From NCBI GenBank assembly GCA_948099385.1, contig CANUEZ040000191.1:7130001-7194000 (forward strand): a stretch of DNA of 64,000 nucleotides, given 5' to 3'. Under the pieces are notes generated by a model. The model was not told where the DNA came from and ran no database searches. It saw only the letters and a list, made by a program, of their open reading frames with translations. Source of the stretch: Fasciola hepatica. Its lineage: Eukaryota > Platyhelminthes > Trematoda > Plagiorchiida > Fasciolidae. Shown here in pieces: positions 1 through 15,088 of this stretch. The first letter of the stretch is position 1; each line of letters starts with the position of its first letter. The position numbers were made by a program, and so were the translations under genes.

Positions 1-3000
1 GGTCATACAATGCAATAGAGCAGTAGCAGAGTAGATTTGTATAATATGATTCTCCATGCAGCTTGAACACTGAACTGACCATTGAAAATTATGGAAGCAC
101 TGTACAGCTGTTTGATCCGCTAAGGGAATCATGAGCATTGCACATGGACAGAGCCCACACGGGGACACGAACAAGGGTTGGGGTGAACGAATGTCAGTCG
201 AACACCCAAACCACAAGGCTATAAGATGTGGGTCTGAACGATTTGTTCAACATATACAATACATGATATAGCACAACCCCCAAATTGGCTTCGGCTTTCG
301 CTTTCGCTTTGAACGGTAACAATCAATTTCTCGCACACCGATCCAATCCTATGTTCCATCACTTCTCTATTTATGGGCCTAAGTAAAACCATGGCATTCC
401 CTTATGAACAATCCCCACAGATTGCTCATACAATGCAATAGAGCAGTAGCAGAGTAGATTTGTATAATATGATTCTCCATGCAGCTTGAACACTGAACTG
501 ACCATTGAAAATGATGGAAGCACGGTACAGCTGTTTGATCCGCTAAGGGAATCATGAGCATTGCACATGGACAGAGCCCACACGGGGACACGAACAAGGG
601 TTGGGGTGAACGATTGTCAGTCGAACACCCAAACCACAAGGCTATCCGATATGGGTCTGAACGCTTTGTTCAACATATACACTACATGATATAGCACAAT
701 CCCCTAATTGGATTCGGCTTTCGCTTTCGCTTTGAACGGTAACAACCAAATTCTCGCACACCGATCCAATCCTATGTTCCATCACTTCTCTATTTATGGG
801 CCTAAGTAAAACCAAGGCATTCCCTTATGAACAATCCCCACACAGATTGCTCATACAATGCAATAGAGCAGTAGCAGAGTAGATTTGTATAATATGATTC
901 TCCATGCAGCTTGAACACTGAACTGACCATTGAAAATTATTGAAGCACTGTACAGCTGTTTGATCCGCTAAGGGAATCATGAGCATTGCACATGGACAGA
1001 GCCCACATGGGGACACGAACAAGGGTTGGGGTGAACGAATGTCAGTCGAACACCCAAACCACAAGGCTATCCGATGTGGGTCTGAACGATTTGTTCAACA
1101 TATACAATACATGATATAGCACAACCCCCAAATTGGCTTCGGCTTTCGCTTTCGCTTTGAACGGTAACAATCAATTTCTCGCACACCGATCCAATCCTAT
1201 GTTCCATCACTTCTCTATTTATGGGCCTAAGTAAAACCAAGGCATTCCCTTATGAACAATCCCCACAGATTGCTCATACAATGCAATAGAGCAGTAGCAG
1301 AGTAGATTTGTATAATATGATTCTCCATGCAGCTTGAACACTGAACTGACCATTGAAAATGATGGAAGCACTGTACAGCTGTTTGATCCGCTAAGGGAAT
1401 CATGAGCATTGCACATGGACAGAGCCCACACGGGGACACGAACAACGGTTGGGGTGAACGAATGTCAGTCGAACACCCAAACCACAAGGCTATCCGATAT
1501 GGGTCTGAACGCTTTGTTCAACATATACAATACATGATATAGCACAATCCCCTAATTGGATTCGGCTTTCGCTTTCGCTTTGAACGGTAACAACCAAATT
1601 CTCGCACACCAATCCAATCCTATGTTCCATCACTTCTCTATTTATGGGCCTATGTACAACCAAGGCATTCCCTTATGAACAATCCCCACACAGATTGCTC
1701 ATACAATGCAATAGAGCAGTAGCAGAGTAGATTTGTATAATATGATTCTCCATGCAGCTTGAACACTGAACTGACCATTGAAAATGATGGAAGCACGGTA
1801 CAGCTGTTTGATCCGCTAAGGGAATCATGAGCATTGCACATGGACAGAGCCCACACGGGGACACGAACAAGGGTTTGGGTGAACGAATGTCAGTCGAACA
1901 CCCAAACCACAAGGCTATCCGATATGGGTCTCAACGCTTTGTTCAACATATACAATACATGATATAGCACAATCCCCAAATTGGCTTCGGATTTCGCTTT
2001 CGCTTTGAACGGTAACAATCGCTTTCTCGCACACAGATCCAATCCTATGTTCCATCACTTCTCTATTTATGGACCTAAGTAGAACCATGGCATTCCCTTA
2101 TGAACAATCCCCACACAGATTGGTCATACAATGCAATAGAGCAGTAGCAGAGTAGATTTGTATAATATGATTCTCCATGCAGCTTGAACACTGAACTGAC
2201 CACTGAAAGTTATGGAAGCACTGTACAGCTGTTTGATCCGCTAAGGGAATCATGAGCATTGCACATGGACAGAGCCCACACGGGGACACGAACAAGGGTT
2301 GGGGTGAACGAATGTCAGTCGAACACCCAAACCACAAGGCTATCCGAAATGGGTCTCAACGCTTTGTTCAACATATACACTACATGATATAGCACAATCC
2401 CCAAATTGGCTTCGGCTTTCGATTTCGCTTTGAACGGTAACAACCAAATTCTCGCACACCGATCCAATCCTATGTTCCATCACTTCTCTATTAATGGGCC
2501 TAAGTAAAACCAATGCATTCACTTATGAACAATCCCCACACAGATTTCTCATACAATGCAATAGAGCAGTAGCAGAGTAGATTTGTATAATATGATTCTC
2601 CATGCAGCTTGAACACTGAACTGACCATTGAAAATGATGGAAGCACTGTACAGCTGTTTGATCCGCTAAGGGAATCATGAGCATTGCACATGGACAGAGC
2701 CCACACGGGGACACGAACAAGGGTTGGGGTGAACGAATGTCAGTCGAACACCCAAACCACAAGGCTATCCGATATGGGTCTGAACGCTTTGTTCAACATA
2801 TACAATACATGATATAGCACAATCCCCAAATTGGATTCGGCTTTCGCTTTCACTTTCAACGGTAACAATCAATTTCTCGCACACCGATCCAATCCTATGT
2901 TCCATCACTTCTCCATTAATGGGCCTAAGTAAAACCAAGGCATTCCCTTATGAACAATCCACACAGATTACTCATACAATGCAAAAGAGCAGTAGCAGAG

Positions 3001-6000
3001 TAGATTTGTATAATATGATTCTCCATGCAGCTTGAACACTGAACTGACCATTGAAAATGATGGAAGCACTGTACAGCTGTTTGATCCGCTAAGGGAATCA
3101 TGAGCATTGCACATGGACAGAGCCCACACGGGGACACGAACAAGGGTTTGGGTGAACGAACGTCAGTCGAACACCCAAACCACAAGGCTATCCGATATGG
3201 GTCTGAACGCTTTGTTCAACATATACACTACATGATATAGCACAATCCCCAAATTGGATTCGGCCTCCGCATTAGCTTTGAACGGTAACAACGAAATTCT
3301 CGCACACCGATCCAATCCTATGTTCCATCAATTCTCTATTTATGGGCCTAAGTAAAACCAAGGCATTCGCCTTATGAACAATGCACACAGATTACTCATA
3401 CAATGCAACAGAGCAGTAGCAGAGTAGATTTGTATTATATGATTCTCCATGCAGCTTGAACACTGAACTGACCATTGAAAATTATGGAAGCACGGTACAG
3501 CTGTTTGATCCGCTAAGGGAATCATGAGCATTGCACATGGACAGAGCCCACACGGGGACACGAACAAGGGTTGGGGTGAACGAATGTCAGTCGAACACCC
3601 AAACCACAAGGCTATCCGATATGGGTCTCAACGCTTTGTTCAACATATACAATACATGATATAGCACAATCCCCAAATTGGCTTCGGCTTTCGATTTCGC
3701 TTTGAACGGTAACAACCAAATTCTCGCACACCGATCCAATCCTATGTTCCATCACTTCTCCATTTATGGGCCTAAGTAAAACCAAGGCATTCCCTTATGA
3801 ACAATCCCCACACAGATTGGTCATACAATGCAATAGAGCAGTAGCAGATTAGATTTGTATAATATGATTCTCCATGCAGCTTGAACAATGAACTGACCAT
3901 TGAAAATGATGGAAGCACTGTACAGCTGTTTGATCCGCTAAGGGAATCATGAGCATTGCACATGGACAGAGCCCACACGGGGACACGAACAAGGGTTGGG
4001 GTGAACGAATGTCAGTCGAACACCCAGACCACAAGGCTATCCGATGTGGGTCTGAACGCTTTGTTCAACATATACACTACATGATATAGCACAATCCCCA
4101 AATTGGCTTCGGCCTCCGCATTAGCTTTGAACGGTAACAATCAATTTCTCGCACACCGATCCAATCCTATGTTCCATCACTTCTCCATTTAGGGGTATAA
4201 GTAAAACCAAGGCATTCCCTTATGAACAATCCCCACACAGATTACTCATACAATGCAAAAGAGCAGAAGCAGAGTAGATTTGTATAATAAGATTCTCCAT
4301 GCAGCTTCAACACTGAACTGACCATTGAAAATTATGGAAGCACTGTACAGCTGTTTGATCCGCTAAGGGAATCCTGAGCATTGCACATGGACAGAGCCCA
4401 CAAGGGGACACGAACAAGGGTTGGGGTGAACGAATGTCAGTCGAACACCCAAACCACAAGGCTATCCGATATGGGTCTCAACGCTTTGTTCAACATATAC
4501 ACTACATGATATAGCATAATCCCCAAATTGGCTTCGGCTTTCGCTTTCGCTTTGAACGGTAACAACCAAATTCTCGCACACCGATCCAATCCTATGTTCC
4601 ATCACTTCTCTATTTATGGGCCTAAGTAAAACCAAGGCATTCCCTTATGAACAATCCACACAGATTGCTCATACAATACAATAGAGCAGTAGCAGTGTAG
4701 ATTTGTATAATATGATTCTCCATGCAGCTTGAACACTGAACTGACCATTGAAAATGATGGAAGCACTGTACAGCTGTTTGATCCGCTAAGGGAATCATGA
4801 GCATTGCACATGGACAGAGCCCGCACGGGGACACGAACAAGGGTTGGGGTGAACGAATGTCAGTCGAACACTCAAACCACAAGGCTATCCGATATGGGTC
4901 TCAACGCTTTGTTCAACATATACACTACATGATATAGCACAATCCCCAAATTGGCTTCGGCTTTCGATTTCGCTTTGAACGGTAACAACCAAATTCTCGC
5001 ACACCGATCCAATCCTATGTTCCATCACTTCTCCATTTATGGGCCTAAGTAAAACCAAGGCATTCCCTTATGAACAATCCCCACACAGATTGGTCATACA
5101 ATGCAATAGAGCAGTAGCAGAGTAGATTTGTATAATATGATTCTCCATGCAGCTTGAACAATGAACTGACCATTGAAAATGATGGAAGCACTGTACAGCT
5201 GTTTGATCCGCTAAGGGAATCATGAGCATTGCACATGGACAGAGCCCACACGGGGACACGAACAAGGGTTGGGGTGAACGAATGTCAGTCGAACACCCAG
5301 ACCACAAGGCTATCCGATGTGGGTCTGAACGCTTTGTTCAACATATACACTACATGATATAGCACAATCCCCAAATTGGCTTCGGCCTCCGCATTAGCTT
5401 TGAACGGTAACAACCAAATTCTCGCACACCGATCCAATCCTATGTTCCATCAATTCTCTATTTATGGGCCTAAGTAAAACCAAGGCATTCGCCTTATGAA
5501 AAATGCACACAGATTACTCATACAATGCAATAGAGCAGTAGCAGAGTAGATTTGTATTATATGATTCTCCATGCAGCTTGAACACTGAACTGACCATTGA
5601 AAATTATGGAAGCACTGTACAGCTGTTTGATCCGCTAAGGGAATCATGAGCATTGCACATGGACAGAGCCCACACGGGGACACGAACAAGGGTTGGGGTG
5701 AACGAATGTCAGTCGAACACCCAAATCACAAGGCTATCCGATATGGGTCTCAACGCTTTGTTCAACATATACAATACATGATATAGCACAATCCCCAAAT
5801 TGGCTTCGGCTTTCGCTTTCATTTTCAACGGTAACAATCAATTTCTCGCACACCGATCCAATCCTATGTTCCATCACTTCTCCATTTATGGGTATAAGTA
5901 AAACCAAGGCATTCCCTTATGAACAATCCCCACACAGATTACTCATACAATGCAAAAGAGCAGTAGCAGAGTAGATTTGTATAATATGAGTCTCCATGCA

Positions 6001-6071
6001 GCTTCAACACTGAACTGACCATTGAAAATTATGGAAGCACTGTACAGCTGTTTGATCCGCTAAGGGAATCA

Positions 6072-7676
6072 TGAGCATTGCACATGGACAGAGCCCACAA
6101 GGGGACACGAACAAGGGTTGGGGTGAACGAATGTCAGTCGAACACCCAAACCACAAGGCTATCCGATATGGGTCTCAACGCTTTGTTCAACATATACAAT
6201 ACATGATATAGCATAATCCCCAAATTGGCTTCGGCTTTCGCTTTCGCTTTGAACGGTAACAACCAAATTCTCGCACACCGATCCAATCCTATGTTCCATC
6301 ACTTCTCTATTTATGGGCCTAAGTAAAACCAAGGCATTCCCTTATGAACAATCCACACAGATTGCTCATACAATACAATAGAGCAGTAGCAGTGTAGATT
6401 TGTATAATATGATTCTCCATGCAGCTTGAACACTGAACTGACCATTGAAAATGATGGAAGCACTGTACAGCTGTTTGATCCGCTAAGGGAATCATGAGCA
6501 TTGCACATGGACAGAGCCCGCACGGGGACACGAACAAGGGTTGGGGTGAACGAATGTCAGTCGAACACCCAAACCACAAGGCTATCCCATATGGGTCTGA
6601 ACGCCTTGTTCAACATATACACTACATGATATAGCACAATCCCCAAATTGGCTTCGGCCTCCGCATTAGCTTTGAACGGTAACAACGAAATTCTCGCACA
6701 CCGATCCAATCCTATGTTCCATCAATTCTCTATTTATGGGCCTAAGTAAAACCAAGGCATTCGCCTTATGAACAATGCACACAGATTACTCATACAATGC
6801 AATAGAGCAGTAGCAGAGTAGATTTGTATTATATGATTCTCCATGCAGCTTGAACACTGAACTGACCATTGAAAATTATGGAAGCACTGTACAGCTGTTT
6901 GATCCGCTAAGGGAATCCTGAGCATTGCACATGGACAGAGCCCACAAGGGGACACGAACAAGGGTTGGGGTGAACGAATGTCAGTCGAACACCCAAACCA
7001 CAAGGCTATCCGATATGGGTCTCAACGCTTTGTTCAACATATACAATACATGATATAGCATAATCCCCAAATTGGCTTCGGCTTTCGCTTTCGCTTTGAA
7101 CGGTAACAACCAAATTCTCGCACACCGATCCAATCCTATGTTCCATCACTTCTCTATTTATGGGCCTAAGTAAAACCAAGGCATTCCCTTATGAACAATC
7201 CACACAGATTGCTCATACAATACAATAGAGCAGTAGCAGTGTAGATTTGTATAATATGATTCTCCATGCAGCTTGAACACTGAACTGACCATTGAAAATG
7301 ATGGAAGCACTGTACAGCTGTTTGATCCGCTAAGGGAATCATGAGCATTGCACATGGACAGAGCCCGCACGGGGACACGAACAAGGGTTGGGGTGAACGA
7401 ATGTCAGTCGAACACCCAAACCACAAGGCTATCCCATATGGGTCTGAACGCCTTGTTCAACATATACACTACATGATATAGCACAATCCCCAAATTGGCT
7501 TCGGCCTCCGCATTAGCTTTGAACGGTAACAACGAAATTCTCGCACACCGATCCAATCCTATGTTCCATCAATTCTCTATTTATGGGCCTAAGTAAAACC
7601 AAGGCATTCGCCTTATGAACAATGCACACAGATTACTCATACAATGCAATAGAGCAGTAGCAGAGTAGATTTGTAT
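6072..7676. repeat. Tandem duplication of a satellite dimer (847 bp step)
   Basis: Positions 6072-6829 and 6919-7676 match base for base wherever I compared them. Shared private variants are CATAATCCCC, TACAATACAATAGAGC, AGCAGTGTAG, GAGCCCGCACGG and TATCCCATATGG. The tract is limited on the left by A versus C at 6071/6918 and on the right by T versus A at 6830/7677. The step of 847 bp equals two monomers (423 plus 424), so a dimer rather than a monomer was duplicated. A related copy of the same subtype lies one 1,697 bp step upstream, near 4614. Confidence 0.8.
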
Positions 7677-9710
7677 AATATGATTCTCCATGCAGCATGA
7701 ACACTGAACTGACCATTGAAAATGATGGAAGCACTGTACAGCTGTTTGATCCGCTAAGGGAATCATGAGCATTGCACATGGACAGAGCCCACACGGGGAC
7801 ACGAACAAGGGTTGGGGTGAACGAATGTCAGTCGAACACCCAGACCACAAGGCTATCCGATATGGGTCTGAACGCTTTGTTCAACATATACACTACATGA
7901 TATAGCACAATCCCCAAATTGGCTTCGGCCTCCGCATTAGCTTTGAACGGTAACAACCAAATTCTCGCACACCGATCCAATCCTATGTTCCATCACTTCT
8001 CTATTTATGGGCCTAAGTAAAACCAAGGCATTCCCTTATGAACAATCCCCACACAGATTACTCATACAATGCAATAGAGCAGTAGCAGAGTAGATTTGTA
8101 TAATATGATTCTCCATGCAGCTTGAACACTGAACTGACCATTGAAAATTATGGAAGCACTGTACAGCTGTTTGATCCGCTAAGGGAATCATGAGCATTGC
8201 ACATGGACAGAGCCCACACGGGGACACGAACAAGGGTTGGGGTGAACGAACGTCAGTCGAACACCCAAACCACAAGGCTATCCGATATGGGTCTCAACGC
8301 TTTGTTCAACATATACAATACATGATATAGCACAATCCCCAAATTGGATTCGGCCTCCGTATTATCTTTGAACGGTAACAACCAAATTCTCGCACACCGA
8401 TCCAATCCTATGTTCCATCACTTCTCTATTTATGGGCCTAAGTAAAACCAGGGCATTCCCTTATGAACAATCCCCACACAGATTACTCATACAATGCAAA
8501 AGAGCAGTAGCAGAGTAGATTTGTATAATATGATTCTCCATGCAGCTTGAACACTGAACTGACCATTGAAAATGATGGAAGCACTGTACAGCTGTTTGAT
8601 CCGCTAAGGGAATCATGAGCATTGCACATGGACAGAGCCCACACGGGGACACGAACAAGGGTTGGGGTGAACGAATGTCAGTCGAACACCCAAATCACAA
8701 GGCTATCCGATATGGGTCTCAACGCTTTGTTCAACATATACAATACATGATATAGCACAATCCCCAAAATGGATTCGGCTTTCGCTTTCATTTTCAATGG
8801 TAACAATCAATTTCTCGCACACCGATCCAATCCTATGTTCCATCACTTCTCCATTTATGGGCCTAAGTAAAACCAAGGCATTCCCTTATGAACAATCCAC
8901 ACAGATTACTCATACAATGCAATAGAGCAGTAGCAGAGTAGATTTGTATAATATGATTCTCCATGCAGCTTGAACACTGAACTGACCATTGAAAATGATG
9001 GAAGCACTGTACAGCTGTTTGATCCGCTAAGGGAATCCTGAGCATTGCACATGGACAGAGCCCACAAGGGGACACGAACAAGGGTTGGGGTGAACGAATG
9101 TCAGTCGAACACCCAAACCACAAGGCTATCCGATATGGGTCTCAACGCTTTGTTCAACATATACACAACATGATATAGCACAATCCCCAAATTGGATTCG
9201 GCTTTCGCTTTCGCTTTGAACGGTAACAACCAAATTCTCGCACACCGATCCAATCCTATGTTCCATCACTTCTCTATTTATGGGCCTAAGTAAAACCAAG
9301 GCATTCCCTTATGAACAATCCCCACACAAATTGCTGATACAATGCAATAGAGCAGTAGCAGTGTAGATTTGTATAATATGATTCTCCATGCAGCTTGAAC
9401 ACTGAACTGACCATTGAAAATGATGGAAGCACTGTACAGCTGTTTGATCCGCTAAGGGAATCATGAGCATTGCACATGGACAGAGCCCGCACGGGGACAC
9501 GAACAAGGGTTGGGGTGAACGAATGTCAGTCGAACACCCAAACCACAAGGCTATCCGATATGGGTCTGAACGCTTTGTTCAACATATACACTACATGATA
9601 TAGCACAATCCCCAAATTGGCTTCGGCCTCCGCATTAGCTTTGAACGGTAACAACGAAATTCTCGCACGCCGATCCAATCCTATGTTCCATCAATTCTCT
9701 ATTTATGGGC

Positions 9711-12700
9711 CTAATTAAAACCAAGGCATTCCCTTATGAACAATCCCCACAGATTGCTCATACAATACAATAGAGCAGTAGCAGAGTAGATTTGTATAAT
9801 ATGATTCTCCATGCAGCTTGAACACTGAACTGACCATTGAAAATGATGGAAGCACTGTACAGCTGTTTGATCCGCTAAGGGAATCATGAGCATTGCACAT
9901 GGACAGAGCCCACACGGGGACACGATCAAGGGTTGGGGTGAATGAATGTCAGTCGAACACCCAAACCACAAGGCTATCCGATATGGGTCTCAACGATTTG
10001 TTCAACATATACAATACATGATATAGCACAATCCCCCAATTGGCATCGGCCTCCGCATTAGCTTTGAACGTTAACAACGAAATTCTCGCACACCGATCCA
10101 ATCCTATGTTCCATCAATTCTCTATTTATGGGCCTAAGTAAAACCAAGGCATTCGCCTTATGAACAATGCACACAGATTGCTCATGCAATGCAATAGAGC
10201 AGTAGCAGAGTAGATTTGTATTATATGATTCTCCATGCAGCTTGAACACTGAACTGACCATTGAAAATTATGGAAGCACTGTAGAGCTGGTTGATCCGCT
10301 AAGGGAATCATGAGCATTGCACATGGACAGAGCCCACATGGGGACACGATCAAGGGTTGGGGTGAACGAACGTCAGTCGAACACCCAAACCACAAGGCTA
10401 TCCGATATGGGTCTGAACGCTTTGTTCAACATATACACTACATGATATAGCACAATCCCCAAATTGGCTTCGGCTTTCGCTTTCGCTTTGAACGGTAACA
10501 ACCAAATTCTCGCACACCGATCCAATCCTATGTTCCATCACTTCTCTATTTATGGGCCTAAGTAAAACCGAGGCATTCCCTTATGAACAATCCCCACACA
10601 GATTGCTCATACAATGCAATAGAGCAGTAGCAGAGTAGATTTGTATAATATGATTCTCCATGCAGCTTGAACACTGAACTGACCATTGAAAATGATGGAA
10701 GCACTGTACAGCTGTTTGATCCGCTAAGGGAATCATGAGCATTGCACATGGACAGAGCCCACACGGGGACACGAACAAGGGTTGGGGTGAACGATTGTCA
10801 GTCGAACACCCAAACCACAAGGCTATCCGATATGGGTCTCAACGCTTTGTTCAACATATACACTACATGATATAGCATAATCCCCAAATTGGCTTCGGCT
10901 TTCGCTTTCGCTTTGAACGGTAACAACGAAATTCTCGCACACCGATCCAATCCTATGTTCCATCACTTCTCTATTTATGGGCCTAAGTAAAACCGAGGCA
11001 TTCCCTTATGAACAATCCACACAGATTACTCATACAATGCAATAGAGCAGTAGCAGAGTAGATTTGTATAATATGATTCTCCATGCAGCTTGAACACTGA
11101 ACTGACCATTGAAAATTATGGAAGCACTGTACAGCTGTTTGATCCGCTAAGGGAATCATGAGCATTGCACATGGACAGAGCCCACACGGGGACACGAACA
11201 AGGGTTGGGGTGAACGAATGTCAGTCGAACACCCAAACCACAAGGCTATCCGATATGGGTCTCAACGATTTGTTCAACATATACACTACATGATATAGCA
11301 CAATCCCCAAATTGGCTTCGGCCTCCGCATTAGGTTTGAACGGTAACAACCAAATTCTCGCACACCGATCCAATCCTATGTTCCATCGCTTCTCTATTCA
11401 TGGGCCTAAGTAAAACCAAGGCATTCCCTTATGAACAATCCACACACAGATTGCTCATACAATGCAATAGAGCAGTAGCAGAGTAGATTTGTATAATATG
11501 ATTCTCCATGCAGCTTGAACACTGAACTGACCATTGAAAATGATGGAAGCACGGTACAGCTTTTTGATCCACTAAGGGAATCATGAGCATTGCACATGGA
11601 CAGAGCCCACACGGGGACACGAACAAGGGTTGGGTTGAACGAATGTCAGTCGAACACCCAAACCACAAGGCTATCCGATATGGGTCTCAACGCATTGTTC
11701 AACATATACAATACATGATATAGCACAATCCCCAAATTGGCTTCGGATTTCGCTTTCGCTTTGAACGGTAACAACCAAATTCTCGCACACCGATCCAATC
11801 CTATGTTCCATCAATTCTCTATTTATGGGCCTAATTAAAACCAAGGCATTCCCTTATGAACAATCCCCACACAGATTGCTCATACAATGCAATAGAGCAG
11901 TAGCAGAGTAGATTTGTATAATATGATTCTCCATGCAGCTTGAACACTGAACTGACCATTGAAAATGATGGAAGCACTGTACAGCTGTTTGATCCGCTAA
12001 GGGAATCATGAGCATTGCACATGGACAGAGCCCACACGGGGACACGATCAAGGGTTGGGGTGAATGAATGTCAGTCGAACACCCAAACCACAAGGCTATC
12101 CGATATGGGTCTCACCGCTTTGTTCAACATATACAATACATGATATAGCACAATCCCCAAATGGGCTTCGGCTTTCGCTTTCGCTTTGAACATTAACAAC
12201 GAAATTCTCGCACACCGATCCAATCCTATGTTCCATCAATTCTCTATTTATGGGCCTAAGTAAAACCAAGGCATTCCCTTATGAACAATGCACACAGATT
12301 ACTCATACAATGCAATAGAGCAGTAGCAGAGTAGATTTGTATTATATGATTCTCCATGCAGCTTGAACACTGAACTGACCATTGAAAATTATGGAAGCAC
12401 TGTAGAGCTGGTTGATCCGCTAAGGGAATCATGAGCATTGCACATGGACAGAGCCCACACGGGGACACGATCAAGGGTTGGGGTGAACGAACGTCAGTCG
12501 AACACCCAAACCACAAGGCTATCCGATATGGGTCTCAACGCTTTGTTCAACATATACAATACATGATATAGCACAATCCCCAAATTGGCTGCGGCTTTCG
12601 CTTTCGCTTTGAACGGTAACAACCAAATTCTCGCACACCGATCCAATCCTATGTTCCATCACTTCTCTATTTATGGGCCTAAGTAAAACCGAGGCATTCC

Positions 12701-14637
12701 CTTATGAACAATCCCCACACAGATTGCTCATACAATGCAATAGAGCAGTAGCAGAGTAGATTTGTATAATATGATTCTCCATGCAGCTTGAACACTGAAC
12801 TGACCATTGAAAATGATGGAAGCACTGTACAGCTGTTTGATCCGCTAAGGGAATCATGAGCATTGCACATGGACAGAGCCCACACGGGGACACGAACAAG
12901 GGTTGGGGTGAACGATTGTCAGTCGAACACCCAAACCACAAGGCTATCCGATATGGGTCTCAACGCTTTGTTCAACATATACACTACATGATATAGCATA
13001 ATCCCCAAATTGGCTTCGGCTTTCGCTTTCGCTTTGAACGGTAACAACCAAATTCTCGCACACCGATCCAATCCTATGTTCCATCACTTCTCTATTTATG
13101 GGCCTAAGTAAAACCGAGGCATTCCCTTATGAACAATCCACACAGATTACTCATACAATGCAATAGAGCAGTAGCAGAGTAGATTTGTATAATATGATTC
13201 TCCATGCAGCTTGAACACTGAACTGACCATTGAAAATGATGGAAGCACGGTACAGCTTTTTGATCCGCTAAGGGAATCATGAGCATTGCACATGGACAGA
13301 GCCCACACGGGGACACGAACAAGGGTTGGGTTGAACGAATGTCAGTCGAACACCCAAACCACAAGGCTATCCGATATGGGTCTCAACGCATTGTTCAACA
13401 TATACAATACATGATATAGCACAATCCCCAAATTGGCTTCGGATTTCGCTTTCGCTTTGAACGGTAACAACCAAATTCTCGCACACCGATCCAATCCTAT
13501 GTTCCATCAATTCTCTATTTATGGGCCTAAGTAAAACCAAGGCATTCCCTTATGAACAATCCACACACAGATTGCTCATACAATGCAATAGAGCAGTAGC
13601 AGAGTAGATTTGTATAATATGATTCTCCATGCAGCTTGAACACTGAACTGACCATTGAAAATGATGGAAGCACTGTACAGCTGTTTGATCCGCTAAGGGA
13701 ATCATGAGCATTGCACATGGACAGAGCCCACACGGGGACACGATCAAGGGTTGGGGTGAATGAATGTCAGTCGAACACCCAAACCACAAGGCTATCCGAT
13801 ATGGGTCTCACCGCTTTGTTCAACATATACAATACATGATATAGCACAATCCCCAAATGGGCTTCGGCTTTCGCTTTCGCTTTGAACATTAACAACGAAA
13901 TTCTCGCACACCGATCCAATCCTATGTTCCATCAATTCTCTATTTATGGGCCTAAGTAAAACCGAGGCATTCCCTTATGAACAATCCCCACACAGATTGC
14001 TCATACAATGCAATAGAGCAGTAGCAGAGTAGATTTGTATAATATGATTCTCCATGCAGCTTGAACACTGAACTGACCATTGAAAATGATGGAAGCACTG
14101 TACAGCTGTTTGATCCGCTAAGGGAATCATGAGCATTGCACATGGACAGAGCCCACACGGGGACACGAACAAGGGTTGGGGTGAACGATTGTCAGTCGAA
14201 CACCCAAACCACAAGGCTATCCGATATGGGTCTCAACGCTTTGTTCAACATATACACTACATGATATAGCATAATCCCCAAATTGGCTTCGGCTTTCGCT
14301 TTCGCTTTGAACGGTAACAACGAAATTCTCGCACACCGATCCAATCCTATGTTCCATCACTTCTCTATTTATGGGCCTAAGTAAAACCGAGGCATTCCCT
14401 TATGAACAATCCACACAGATTACTCATACAATGCAATAGAGCAGTAGCAGAGTAGATTTGTATAATATGATTCTCCATGCAGCTTGAACACTGAACTGAC
14501 CATTGAAAATTATGGAAGCACTGTACAGCTGTTTGATCCGCTAAGGGAATCATGAGCATTGCACATGGACAGAGCCCACACGGGGACACGAACAAGGGTT
14601 GGGGTGAACGAATGTCAGTCAAACACCCAAACCACAA
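9711..14637. repeat. Higher-order repeat region with ordered monomer subtypes
   Basis: Successive monomers can be typed by diagnostic variants. Type h: GATCAAGGG with GTGAATGAATGTC. Type v: GAGCTGGTTGATCC with GATCAAGGG and GAACGAACG. Type n: ACCGAGGCATTCC with GAACGATTG. Type s: ACAGCTTTTTGATC with GGGTTGGGTTGAACG. Type i: none of these, with a TTATGGAAGC state. From about 9.7 kb the order is h, v, n, i, s, h, v, n, s, h, n, i. A five-monomer cycle (about 2.1 kb) is therefore repeated, with single monomers missing in later rounds, as expected from unequal exchange. Confidence 0.75.
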
Positions 14638-15088
14638 GGCTATCCGATATGGGTCTCAACGATTTGTTCAACATATACACTACATGATATAGCACAATCC
14701 CCAAATTGGCTTCGGCTTTCGCTTTCGCTTTGAACGGTAACAACCAAATTCTCGCACACCGATCCAATCCTATGTTCCATCACTTCTCTATTTATGGGCC
14801 TAAGTAAAACCAAGGCATTCCCTTATGAACAATCCCCACACAGATTGCTCATACAATGCAACAGAGCAGTAGCAGAGTAGATTTGTATAATATGATTCTC
14901 CATGCAGCTTGAACACTGAACTGACCATTGAAAATTATGGAAGCACTGTACAGCTGTTTGATCCGCTAAGGGAATCATGAGCATTGCACATGGACAGAGC
15001 CCACACGGGGACACGAACAAGGGTTGGGGTGAACGAATGTCAGTCGAACACCCAAACCACAAGGCTATCCGATATGGGTCTCAACGCT

